Positions 51,749 to 59,386 of a stretch of DNA of 64,000 nucleotides are shown here, piece by piece. This DNA is from Fimbriimonadaceae bacterium (lineage in GTDB: Bacteria > Armatimonadota > Fimbriimonadia > Fimbriimonadales > Fimbriimonadaceae), in the NCBI GenBank assembly GCA_019638795.1, contig JAHBTB010000003.1, forward strand, positions 174,295-238,294, read 5' to 3'. The notes below the pieces were generated by a model. That model saw only the letters and a list, made by a program, of their open reading frames with translations. It did not search any database and was not told where the DNA came from. Position numbers and translations under genes: made by a program. Position 1 is the first letter of the stretch, and the number at the start of each line of letters is the position of its first letter.

Positions 51749-53515
51749 ATGTTGAAACCGATAGCTTATCGCTTGATTACTTTTGCGGGGGTGGCCGCGC
51801 TCGCGGCGTCAGCTCTCGCCCAATCTCAATTTGGTCAGTTCGGCAGCCACGTCAAGTCAGCCCTGAACGGCAATCAGTCCGCCCGGAGCCAGAGGGCCAG
51901 GGACATGATGTATCCGCCCAACGCCATGGCGACCCCGAAGGCCGTGCGCACTCTTCTCGTCGGGATCAAGCCCGGCACGCCGATCAGCGCGTTCACCAAC
52001 GCTCTGCCGCAAGGCGCGGCGGTCCTCCGCGAGATCCCGCGGTTGAACTTGGTCTCGATCATCTTCTCTAGCGAAGCCGCCGCCAAAGGAGCCATGGCCA
52101 AGGTGAAGGCCATGCCGATGGTGCGCTACGTCCAGCGCGACGGCGTCCAAAAAATCGACGCCTTCCCCAACGACCCGATGTACAAGAGCCAGTGGTCGCA
52201 CCGCCGCACCGCCGCGACGTTGGCCTGGGGCATCACGACGGGCGCTTCGACCACGATCGCGGTCGTCGACACCGGCATTGACTTGGCCCACCCCGAGTTT
52301 GCCGGCCGCATCGTCAACCCGATGAGCTTCACCACCCCGACCGTTGCCGACGTCCAGGGTCACGGCACACACACCTCGGGCATCGCCGCGGCCGCAGGCA
52401 ACAACGGCATCGGCGTCGCGGGCGTCTCGTGGCGCAGCAACATCATGCCGGTCAAGGGCCTCTATGACGACGGAACCGGTTCGGACAGCGACCTGCTCGC
52501 CGCCCTGACCGCGGCCGCCGACGCCGGCGCGGACGTCATCTCCTACAGCATCGGTGGCTACGCCGACGGCGCCTCGGACTTCCCCCAAGCATGGATCGAC
52601 TGCGTCGACTACATGCACAGCAAGGGTTGCGTCTTTGTCGGTTCGGCCGGCAACAACTCGATCAACGTCGATACGGTCCGCGAAGTCTACGGAGTCTGGC
52701 GGATCCCCGGCAGCTACTCGGAAGTCTTTGACGTCGCCTCCTCGAACAGCCGCAACCAGCGGTCGGGCTTCAGCAACTACGGCCTGATGGTCGATGTCAC
52801 CGCACCGGGCGAGGACATCTTGTCCACGCTGCCCGACGGCTACGGCATCGAGTCCGGCACGTCGATGGCCTGCCCCTATGTGTCGGGCGTCTCCGCCCTG
52901 ATCAAGTCGGTCGGCGGCCTGACGATGCCGCCTGCGGACGTCCAGACCGCGATCACGAGCACGGCCAGCGCCCTGCCCACCGGTTGTGCCCACGGTCTGC
53001 TCAACGCCTACCTCGCCGTCAACGCGGTGAGGATCACCGACTTCGACCTGACACCGAGCAGCGTCAACATCGTTTACGGTTCGCTCCACTCGGGTTCGGC
53101 GTCGGACCTGGACACCATCGACGACGTCGCCTTCAGTGTGCAGGCGACGAACATCCCGAACTACGGGCCGACGATCATGTACGACTCCACCTACAACATC
53201 GGTGACACGTCGAACATCTACTCGATCACCTTCCAGCACATCGCGAAGGCCGACCAGTACACGAACTGCACGATCAACCTGTGGGACCCCGTGAAGCTCA
53301 AATGGGTGACCTTCTCGTCCAAGCTCCTTGGCACCACGACGTCCACCATGTCGTTCCACATGTACGCGACGGACATCGCCAAGTACGTGGACAGCTTTGG
53401 TGTCCTGAAGGCGCGGTTCACGGGCGTCACCCGGCTCCGCCGCTTCGGCGGGCCACCGGCAGGTCTGCCGATCGTCGACGCCGACGCCCAGGGCCTGAAG
53501 TTCGTCCTCAAGTAA
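51749..53515 (+). CDS. exported subtilisin-like serine protease (S8)
   Basis: I start at the ATG at 51749 (588 aa, GGAG upstream); the longer frame covers the USP gene. Signal peptide MLKPIAYRLITFAGVAALAA, then an I9-like propeptide (~65-135), then the S8 domain: Asp174 in AVVDTGID, His205 in GHGTHTSG, Ser372 in GTSMACPYVSG, oxyanion Asn302 in SAGNN. The last ~190 residues form a C-terminal beta domain. Terminator follows. Confidence 0.93.
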   Translation: MLKPIAYRLITFAGVAALAASALAQSQFGQFGSHVKSALNGNQSARSQRARDMMYPPNAMATPKAVRTLLVGIKPGTPISAFTNALPQGAAVLREIPRLNLVSIIFSSEAAAKGAMAKVKAMPMVRYVQRDGVQKIDAFPNDPMYKSQWSHRRTAATLAWGITTGASTTIAVVDTGIDLAHPEFAGRIVNPMSFTTPTVADVQGHGTHTSGIAAAAGNNGIGVAGVSWRSNIMPVKGLYDDGTGSDSDLLAALTAAADAGADVISYSIGGYADGASDFPQAWIDCVDYMHSKGCVFVGSAGNNSINVDTVREVYGVWRIPGSYSEVFDVASSNSRNQRSGFSNYGLMVDVTAPGEDILSTLPDGYGIESGTSMACPYVSGVSALIKSVGGLTMPPADVQTAITSTASALPTGCAHGLLNAYLAVNAVRITDFDLTPSSVNIVYGSLHSGSASDLDTIDDVAFSVQATNIPNYGPTIMYDSTYNIGDTSNIYSITFQHIAKADQYTNCTINLWDPVKLKWVTFSSKLLGTTTSTMSFHMYATDIAKYVDSFGVLKARFTGVTRLRRFGGPPAGLPIVDADAQGLKFVLK

Positions 53516-53543
53516 GAACGGGCTCTCAGCACCTGCCCAGCAA

Positions 53544-53574
53544 AACCCCGGGATTTCAGTCCCGGGGTTCTTTT
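53544..53574 (+). terminator. intrinsic terminator of the subtilase gene
   Basis: Perfect 10-bp stem AACCCCGGGA / TCCCGGGGTT with loop TTTCAG followed by CTTTT, 28 bp after the stop. Confidence 0.88.
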
Positions 53575-53624
53575 ATGGGTCAAGCCACCACCCCGTCCGA
53601 CCCGATCATGGGATGGGCGCGCCC

Positions 53625-54248
53625 ATGAATTTCATGCTTGACGGCTCAAAGGTCAGACTGACAAACCCGTCGTCCGGGGACACCCTTTGTGCCGTCGTGC
53701 GCCGCCAGATCGGCGCGCAGATCGTCGTCGACGTCGGCGACCGGGCAAAGACGTTCCTCGGCCACGTCGAAGTCGAGTGCTTCAACGACCACGAGCACGT
53801 CTGGTTTGACGGACTGGCCATCGCCACCTTGTCGACCTTCATGGTCGTCCGGCCGACATCGCCCTCCAAGGCCTTGCCGCGCAAGCACCCGCTCTTGCTC
53901 TTGGAGACGCCGCTCCCGACGGAGATGCAGTCGTCGGGCCGGTCGAGCTCGGTCAAAGTCGTCGCGGTGGCCGAGCGCGCCCTCGCCATCGAAGCCTACG
54001 AGACGATCGACATGGAGTCCGACGTGGAACTTGTCGTGTCATGGCGCGGCGACACGATCCGCCTGACCGTCGTCCTGGAAGCCCAGACGGTCGAAGAGTT
54101 CTCGGTGGAGGCCGTCGCCTCGGTCCGAGGGATGTCCAGGGTGAGCCGTGCCGTCTGGACACGGCTCATCCACGAGGCGTCGGAACCCAAACTTCACGTC
54201 GAGCCCGCGCCTCCGACCTCGCGCATCAAGCGCAGTCAGTCGGCGTAG
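53625..54248 (+). CDS. unknown cytosolic protein, possibly PilZ-like
   Basis: The 207-aa protein from the ATG at 53625 has two beta-rich halves. The second half (SSVKVVAVAERALAIEAYET then DVELVVSWRGDTIRLTVVLE and ending RAVWTRLIHEA) has the strand order of PilZ domains, but the R.xxxR and D.S..G c-di-GMP motifs are not present. I treat PilZ as a weak guess. It overlaps the convergent gene by 13 bp. Confidence 0.35.
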   Translation: MNFMLDGSKVRLTNPSSGDTLCAVVRRQIGAQIVVDVGDRAKTFLGHVEVECFNDHEHVWFDGLAIATLSTFMVVRPTSPSKALPRKHPLLLLETPLPTEMQSSGRSSSVKVVAVAERALAIEAYETIDMESDVELVVSWRGDTIRLTVVLEAQTVEEFSVEAVASVRGMSRVSRAVWTRLIHEASEPKLHVEPAPPTSRIKRSQSA

Positions 54249-54823
54249 TAGACCCCGTCGAGGGCGCTCCACATCGCGGCGCACACCACGGTACAGGCCG
54301 ACTTCGCCCGGGCGAAGTCCTCGTCCGACATCGCGGCCATCTTTTCGCGCAACATCTCCGGCTCCGCAAAGTCGGCCGCATGGATGCGGAAGTACTCCCG
54401 TCCCTTGTCGGTGATCTCGGGATAGTGGGCGACGAGACCGGAAAGCTTCGCCTCCGAAGTCTTGGGTTGTTGGGCCTCAAAGGCGTAGAGGGCGCCGAGG
54501 GCCTCAGCCGGCTGGCTGAAGTAGCGCGTCGCGGCGTTGACAAGGACGTCGGTCTGGGGCCGGCGGCTCTCCGCCGTCAAGCCGAGTTCGTAGCGGAAGT
54601 CCCCCCACAGGACCTCGTGCTCCCGCTCTTCCTCGGCGACAGAAGCCTCGCCGATAGTCTGCCAACCCTGGGCGATGGTGCCGATGAACCGGCCGTATTC
54701 GCCCGCGTAGTCTTGCAGTTTCGAACTCGGAAGGGTGCCAGCGACCCACTCTTGGTAGAACGGGTGGTTGTTGATGTCGAATTGGGCAACGATAGCGTCA
54801 ATCTCAGTGATGCGGCCATTCAT
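54236..54823 (-). CDS. heme-oxygenase-fold iron enzyme, CADD/PqqC-like
   Basis: The 195-aa helical protein begins with the signature HPFYQEWVAGTLPSSKLQDY, typical of CADD-type and TenA/PqqC-like proteins. Helices carry spaced Glu/His (AEEEREHEVLW, YFRIHAADF) that in the family bind two iron or manganese ions. CADD of Chlamydia makes p-aminobenzoate from its own Tyr. Whether this one does cannot be read from the sequence. No folate genes are adjacent. Confidence 0.7.
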   Translation of the reverse strand: MNGRITEIDAIVAQFDINNHPFYQEWVAGTLPSSKLQDYAGEYGRFIGTIAQGWQTIGEASVAEEEREHEVLWGDFRYELGLTAESRRPQTDVLVNAATRYFSQPAEALGALYAFEAQQPKTSEAKLSGLVAHYPEITDKGREYFRIHAADFAEPEMLREKMAAMSDEDFARAKSACTVVCAAMWSALDGVYYAD

Positions 54824-54899
54824 CACGGACTACGATACCGGGACCCGCCTGGCCAGGTGTCGGTGGGGCCCGGAAGGACAGGGTCGGCAAAGCAGGTGA

Positions 54900-54936
54900 C
54901 AAAAGGAAACGGCCCAAACCATTCGGTTTGGGCCGT
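54900..54936 (-). terminator. intrinsic terminator of the PEP-CTERM gene
   Basis: Perfect 12-bp stem ACGGCCCAAACC / GGTTTGGGCCGT (54909-54920, 54925-54936) with a 4-nt loop, followed on the minus strand by TTCCTTTTG, 23 bp below the stop. Confidence 0.8.
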
Positions 54937-54959
54937 CAGAACTTGGAACGAAGAAGCGA

Positions 54960-55475
54960 CTAGCGCTTCATGCGGCGCTTCAGCAACGCCGCCGCACCGA
55001 GACCGAGGACGGCCATGCTGGCCGGCTCGGGGACGGCCGTGACGGTGATGTCAAAGAACTCGTTGTCCGAAGCCCTGACGCCATTTCGCGTGGCGTCAAA
55101 TGTCGCCTCAGCAAACGGGCTTGAACCATTACTGTTAAGGTCGTACAGGCCAGGCGTGTCCGTCGACTGAACCTGGAAGCTGAAGAGATTGCCGGTGTAG
55201 TTGGAATCAACCACGGCAGCAGACACGTAGGCCAAGAAGCCAGCGTCGAAGCTGTCAAAGGTCAAGAACGTCGAACCGTTGCCGGGCCACTCGACCGACA
55301 ACCCTGCCGGGGTAAAACCACCGGTCAGCGTCACGGTGCCCGCGAACGTCACGAGCACATAGCCGGAGCCAGGGGCGGCGACCGTTTGGCTGGGGTTCGT
55401 GATGTTAAAGTTGACGACGGCGTTGGCCGATGCGGCGAAGGCAAACAAACCAGCAAGAATAAGAGTCCTCTTCAT
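54960..55475 (-). CDS. PEP-CTERM secreted protein
   Basis: I start at the ATG at 55475 with GGAG six bases before it (171 aa). Signal peptide MKRTLILAGLFAFAASANA; beta-rich body; sorting tail VPEPASMAVLGLGAAALLKR followed by RMKR, nearly identical to the tail of the protein at 30072-30770. Substrate of an exosortase encoded elsewhere. Confidence 0.92.
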   Translation of the reverse strand: MKRTLILAGLFAFAASANAVVNFNITNPSQTVAAPGSGYVLVTFAGTVTLTGGFTPAGLSVEWPGNGSTFLTFDSFDAGFLAYVSAAVVDSNYTGNLFSFQVQSTDTPGLYDLNSNGSSPFAEATFDATRNGVRASDNEFFDITVTAVPEPASMAVLGLGAAALLKRRMKR

Positions 55476-55575
55476 AGTCATCTCCAATCTCCTCGTAACA
55501 TTACCATGCGAATTGCGCGAGGGGGTGACCATGGGACAAATCCCGGCATTATTACGGGTCATGATTTTGCCTCCG

Positions 55576-56664
55576 TCAAAGCTCGTTGTCGTCCACCGAA
55601 CCCAGGGCCGATGACTTCTGGTACTCGGTGACGCGCCCCTCGAAGAAGTTCTGCTCCTTCTTGATGTCCATCAGTTCGGCGAGCCAAGGGAGCGAGTTCT
55701 GGACGCCCGGGTTCAGGGCGGGCAACCCGCAACCCTCAAGCCGACGGTCGGCGATGTAGTCGATGTACTGCTTGAACTCTTCCGCCGACAGGCCGACGCC
55801 GGTCACGGGCAGGCAGTCGTCGATGAACGCCTTTTCCAGGGCGACCGCTTCCTTCATCAGGTCGACCAGCTCGCCGCGGAACTCCGGTGTCCAGATCTGG
55901 GGGTTCTCCTCGACCAACTCCATCATGAGCTGGCGGAAGAGCTCGATGTGGTTTGACTCGTCCCTGAGTGTGTAGCGGAACATTTGGCCGATCCCCGGGA
56001 ACTTGCCCTGGCGGTACAGCGAGAGCACCATGCCAAAAAGTCCGTAGAACTGGGTGCCCTCCATGCATTGGCCGAAGACAAACATGTTCTTGGCGAGGAG
56101 CTTGACGTTCTCGTCCGACGACATGTCCAGGTCACGGCGCATGCCTTGGCTGGTGCGGGTGACGAACTCGTTCTTCTTGCGGATCGTCTCGATGTCCTCG
56201 AACATCGCCTCGCACTCGTGCGGGTTGATGCCCAGCGACGAGATCATGTACAGCAGAGAGTCGGCGTGGATGTTCTCCTCGTGGGCGTGCCGGCCCAACA
56301 CCAACTTCAACTCCGAAGCCGTCACCAACTCCCGGACGACGTGGATGATGTTGTCGCCGACAATCCCTTCGGCGGCGCTGAAGTAGCCCACCGCCATGCG
56401 GATGATCCAGCGGTCGATCTCCTTGAGGGCGGTCTCGCTACGCCACTGCTCGATGTCCTTCTGCATCGGGATGTCTTCCGGCTCCCAATGGTTGGCCTTC
56501 ATCGTGCGGTAAAGGGTGTACGCCCACTGGTACTTGAGCGGCAGGAGGTTGAAGGTCATCGTCTCCCGGCCGTTCACCACCCGTTTACCCGCCTGCGCCT
56601 CGTGCGCTTTGTCCATGTCGAGGACGTATGTCCGGTCGCCAAACGTGTAGTTCATCGTGCTCAT
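55576..56664 (-). CDS. nrdB: class I ribonucleotide reductase small subunit (R2), Tyr-less, class Ic-like
   Basis: The 362-aa R2 protein has all six metal ligands: Glu99 (YFSAAEGIVGDN), Glu130 and His133 (HEENIHADSL), Glu202 (CMEGTQFYGLF), Glu236 and His239 (RDESNHIELF). The position of the radical Tyr (four after His133) is Leu137, and the first ligand is Glu rather than Asp, as in the Chlamydia Mn/Fe enzyme. It should therefore use a metal-based rather than a tyrosyl radical. The C-terminal tail keeps a Tyr in VTEYQKSSALGS for radical transfer. The large subunit is not in the window. Confidence 0.88.
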   Translation of the reverse strand: MSTMNYTFGDRTYVLDMDKAHEAQAGKRVVNGRETMTFNLLPLKYQWAYTLYRTMKANHWEPEDIPMQKDIEQWRSETALKEIDRWIIRMAVGYFSAAEGIVGDNIIHVVRELVTASELKLVLGRHAHEENIHADSLLYMISSLGINPHECEAMFEDIETIRKKNEFVTRTSQGMRRDLDMSSDENVKLLAKNMFVFGQCMEGTQFYGLFGMVLSLYRQGKFPGIGQMFRYTLRDESNHIELFRQLMMELVEENPQIWTPEFRGELVDLMKEAVALEKAFIDDCLPVTGVGLSAEEFKQYIDYIADRRLEGCGLPALNPGVQNSLPWLAELMDIKKEQNFFEGRVTEYQKSSALGSVDDNEL

Positions 56665-56702
56665 TTCTTTAGTCCACTCGTGGATTTCAAATGGTAGACA
56701 TA

Positions 56703-56732
56703 AATCTACTATATAGCCCCACCGCCCGTCAA
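56703..56732 (-). promoter_or_regulatory. promoter of nrdB with overlapping palindrome
   Basis: Minus-strand -35 TTGACG (56732-56727), 18-bp spacer, -10 TAGATT (56708-56703). An inverted repeat GTAGA-N6-TCTAC (56694-56709) covers the -10. It does not match the NrdR box as I know it. Confidence 0.5.
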
Positions 56733-56819
56733 GGGGGAAAGTGGCTGGTGGCGCGAGATTACATCCGCGGTCCCCGCCACCGGACGGAAATGGGCCAGGT
56801 CCCTTTGGACCGTCGAGAC

Positions 56820-57200
56820 TCAGTCGTCCAGGGTGGCGCCGTAGGCGTCCGGACTCAGCAAGGACGCGACTTCGGCGGGGTCGCTGACCCGGACCTTCAC
56901 CATCCAGCCGCCGCCGTAGGGGTCCGTGTTGACCAGCTCGCTCTGGGCGTTCAGGCTCTGGTTCACCTCGACGACTTCGCCGGCCACTGGGGCGTAGAGG
57001 TCGCTGACGGTCTTGACGCTCTCCACACTGCCGAACGTCTCGTCGGTGGCGAGGGCCCGGCCCGGGGTGGGCAGGTCGACGTAGACCACGTCGCCAAGCT
57101 CGGACTGGGCATGGTCGGTGATCCCGATGGTGGCGGTGTCGCCCTCCAGGCGCACCCACTCGTGGGACTTCGTGTACTTCAGGTCGGCAGGGACGTTCAC
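56820..57200 (-). CDS. gcvH: glycine cleavage system H protein
   Basis: The 126-aa lipoyl carrier has the lipoylated Lys63 in FGSVESVKTVSDLYAPVAGE, and the typical start LKYTKSHEWVRLEGDTATIG. It shuttles the aminomethyl group between P and T proteins. It is 48 kb from gcvPA/gcvPB. Divergent from trmD with only 37 bp between. Confidence 0.95.
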   Translation of the reverse strand: MNVPADLKYTKSHEWVRLEGDTATIGITDHAQSELGDVVYVDLPTPGRALATDETFGSVESVKTVSDLYAPVAGEVVEVNQSLNAQSELVNTDPYGGGWMVKVRVSDPAEVASLLSPDAYGATLDD

Positions 57201-57237
57201 GGTGGCAAGATTACCAGTCGGCTACACTCGGCGGCAC

Positions 57238-57948
57238 ATGCGGGTGGCCTTTGTGACCCTGTTCCCCGAAATGGTCCGCCAGGCCCTCGGACACAGCATC
57301 ATGGCCCGGGCCGAGGCCGCCGGGCACGTGCGGTTCGAGACCGCCAACCCCCGCGACTTCACTACCGACAAGCACCGCACCGTCGACGACAGCAGCTATG
57401 GCGGCGGGCCCGGGATGGTCATGAAGCCCCAGCCGGTGGCGGACGCCCTTGCCAGCCTGTGCCCCGCGCCCGGGGCCGCCGTCGTGCTCACCGACCCGGC
57501 CGGCGAACTCTTTACCCAGTCCCACGCCGAGGCCCTCTCCCGGTGTCAAGAAGTCGTTTTGATTTGTGGCCACTATGAGGGGGTCGACGAGAGGGTGCGG
57601 GACAAGCTGGCCACCCACTGCCTGACCATCGGTGACTTCGTGTTGACCGGTGGCGAGCTCCCGGCCCTCGTGATCGCCGACGCGGTTGTCCGGCTCCGCG
57701 AGGGCGTCCTGGGCGACCCTGAGAGCCATCGTGACGACAGCCACAGTTCGGGAGGGTTGCTGGGGTTTCCCCTCTATACCAAGCCGGCCACTTGGGAAGG
57801 GCTCGACGTGCCGCCTGTCCTGACGTCCGGAGACCATGGTGCGGTGGCCCGTTGGCGGCGTCGAGAGCAGTTGCGCCGGACGAGGGAACACCGGCCGGAC
57901 CTCTTCGCCAAAGCAGACCTACATCCTGGCGACATCGATCTGTTATAA
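57238..57948 (+). CDS. trmD: tRNA (guanine-37-N1)-methyltransferase
   Basis: From the ATG at 57238 the SPOUT methyltransferase is 236 aa with MRVAFVTLFPEM, the DDSSYGGGPGMVMKPQP block, ICGHYEGVDERV and the knot LTIGDFVLTGGELPALV. It methylates G37 in tRNAs reading CUN, CCN and CGG. A TACACT box lies 9 bp before the ATG. It precedes rplS and lepB, part of a conserved gene order. Confidence 0.95.
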   Translation: MRVAFVTLFPEMVRQALGHSIMARAEAAGHVRFETANPRDFTTDKHRTVDDSSYGGGPGMVMKPQPVADALASLCPAPGAAVVLTDPAGELFTQSHAEALSRCQEVVLICGHYEGVDERVRDKLATHCLTIGDFVLTGGELPALVIADAVVRLREGVLGDPESHRDDSHSSGGLLGFPLYTKPATWEGLDVPPVLTSGDHGAVARWRRREQLRRTREHRPDLFAKADLHPGDIDLL

Positions 57949-57949
57949 T
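57941..57949 (+). promoter_or_regulatory. extended -10 promoter TGTTATAAT for rplS-lepB
   Basis: Perfect extended -10 (TG-n-TATAAT) overlapping the trmD stop codon, 85 bp upstream of rplS. The -35 is weak, as allowed for extended -10 promoters. It lets rplS be transcribed separately from trmD. Confidence 0.65.
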
Positions 57950-58033
57950 CCGTGCTCCGTGAGAGTTTCGGCGGGCGTCGCTGGCCATCTGGCCCGCGCC
58001 AACCGACAACCGCGATAGAGGTTTTCCAGAGCC

Positions 58034-58384
58034 ATGTCCAAACAGGCCATTCTTGATAGCGTCGCCCAGCCGTACTTGAAGAGCGACTTGCCGGAGATCC
58101 GCCCGGGCGACACCGTCCGCGCCCATGTGAAGGTCCGCGAAGCGGGCAAAGAGCGCATTCAGGTTTTCGAGGGCCTCGTGATCGCCGAGCGGCATGGTGG
58201 AGTGTCGCAAAACATCACCGTCCGCAAGATGAGCAACGGAGTCGGCGTCGAGCGCACGTTCCCCCTTCATTCGCCGAACGTGGCCAAGTTCGAAGTGTTG
58301 CGCCACGGTAAGGTCCGCCGCGCCAAGCTCTATTACCTCCGCGACAAGGTCGGCAAGGCCGCCCGCATCGAAGAAAAGCGCTAA
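58034..58384 (+). CDS. rplS: 50S ribosomal protein L19
   Basis: The 116-aa protein shows L19 features: [51 protein letters not shown] and [10 protein letters not shown]. It sits at the 30S-50S interface. It lies between trmD and lepB in the conserved order and has a promoter at 57941. Confidence 0.97.
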   Translation: MSKQAILDSVAQPYLKSDLPEIRPGDTVRAHVKVREAGKERIQVFEGLVIAERHGGVSQNITVRKMSNGVGVERTFPLHSPNVAKFEVLRHGKVRRAKLYYLRDKVGKAARIEEKR

Positions 58385-58393
58385 AGGGCACCT

Positions 58394-59383
58394 GTGTTTC
58401 CCTTCTGGACCCTGGTCGCGCAAGCGCACGGTGAACAAGGGGCGATCTACTGGATCGACCGTCTGGCCCGCGCGCCGATCAGCAAGATTCTGGTCTTCGC
58501 CGCCGTCGGCACCATCGTCCGGTTGTTGCTCTACAAGACGGTGATGGACACGCCGCAGCACAAGCGGTTCGGGTTCTATAAGTTCGCCCAAGGTGTCAAC
58601 GAGTTTGCCGACGCGTTGGTCTATTCCGCCGTCGTCGTGTTCATGCTCGTGCGCCCGTTCGGCATCCAGACCTTCGTCATCCCGTCGGGGTCGATGATCG
58701 ACACGCTCCGTTTGAGCGACTACATCGTCGCCAACAAGTGGGTCTACCGCGTCAGCGAACCGCAATACGGCGACATCGTCGTCTTCAAGCCACCCCAGGA
58801 GGGACTCGTCCCCCCCGCCACGTCGGAAGAGACAGACTACATCAAGCGCCTGATCGGTCGGCCCGGGGACTTGATCGAGTACAAGAACAAGGTCCTTTAC
58901 CGGAACGGCGTCGCCCTGACCGAGCCGTACGTGGACTACACCTACTCCGACCCCGGCACGGAATACACCTCGCAGGCCATGACCCACGTCTTGCCAAAGG
59001 AAGACTGGGACGGAGTCCAGCTCGCCGACTTCAAGATCGTCATGTTCGACGGCAAGCCTTGGCCTGTGCAGACCTACGGTGACTACACCAACACGCCAAG
59101 TCCCGAGTTTGCCCCGATGAAGCAGCCGGTCTCGACGGCGCCGGCCTACCGCGCCGAGGACGCCGACCTCCAGAAGAAGCTTCATGACGCGCCGCCGGCG
59201 AAGATCCCCGAAGGCTATTACCTCTTCATGGGCGACAACCGGAACGGCAGCTACGACGGCCGAGCCTGGGGCCTGGTGCCCAAGGACGCGATCGTCGGCA
59301 AGGCATGGTTCATCTGGATGCCGCTCAGCCGGTTCCGGTGGCTGGACGTCCGGCCCCAGTACCCGGACATGGCGAAGAAGTAA
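58394..59383 (+). CDS. lepB: signal peptidase I
   Basis: The 329-aa membrane protease starts with GTG (AAAGGG five bases before). TM segments near 30-48 and 72-88 precede the catalytic Ser100 in IPSGSMIDTL and Lys151 in YIKRLIGRPGD; the C-terminal box FMGDNRNGSYDGRAWG is intact. A ~100-residue insert between the boxes makes it longer than many. It cuts signal peptides of the many exported proteins here. Ends 3 bp from the convergent smc. Confidence 0.95.
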   Translation: MFPFWTLVAQAHGEQGAIYWIDRLARAPISKILVFAAVGTIVRLLLYKTVMDTPQHKRFGFYKFAQGVNEFADALVYSAVVVFMLVRPFGIQTFVIPSGSMIDTLRLSDYIVANKWVYRVSEPQYGDIVVFKPPQEGLVPPATSEETDYIKRLIGRPGDLIEYKNKVLYRNGVALTEPYVDYTYSDPGTEYTSQAMTHVLPKEDWDGVQLADFKIVMFDGKPWPVQTYGDYTNTPSPEFAPMKQPVSTAPAYRAEDADLQKKLHDAPPAKIPEGYYLFMGDNRNGSYDGRAWGLVPKDAIVGKAWFIWMPLSRFRWLDVRPQYPDMAKK

Positions 59384-59386
59384 GCC

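Noticed and set aside
57512-59185. 557-aa minus-strand frame
   Set aside because: Antisense to trmD, rplS and lepB, all certain genes.
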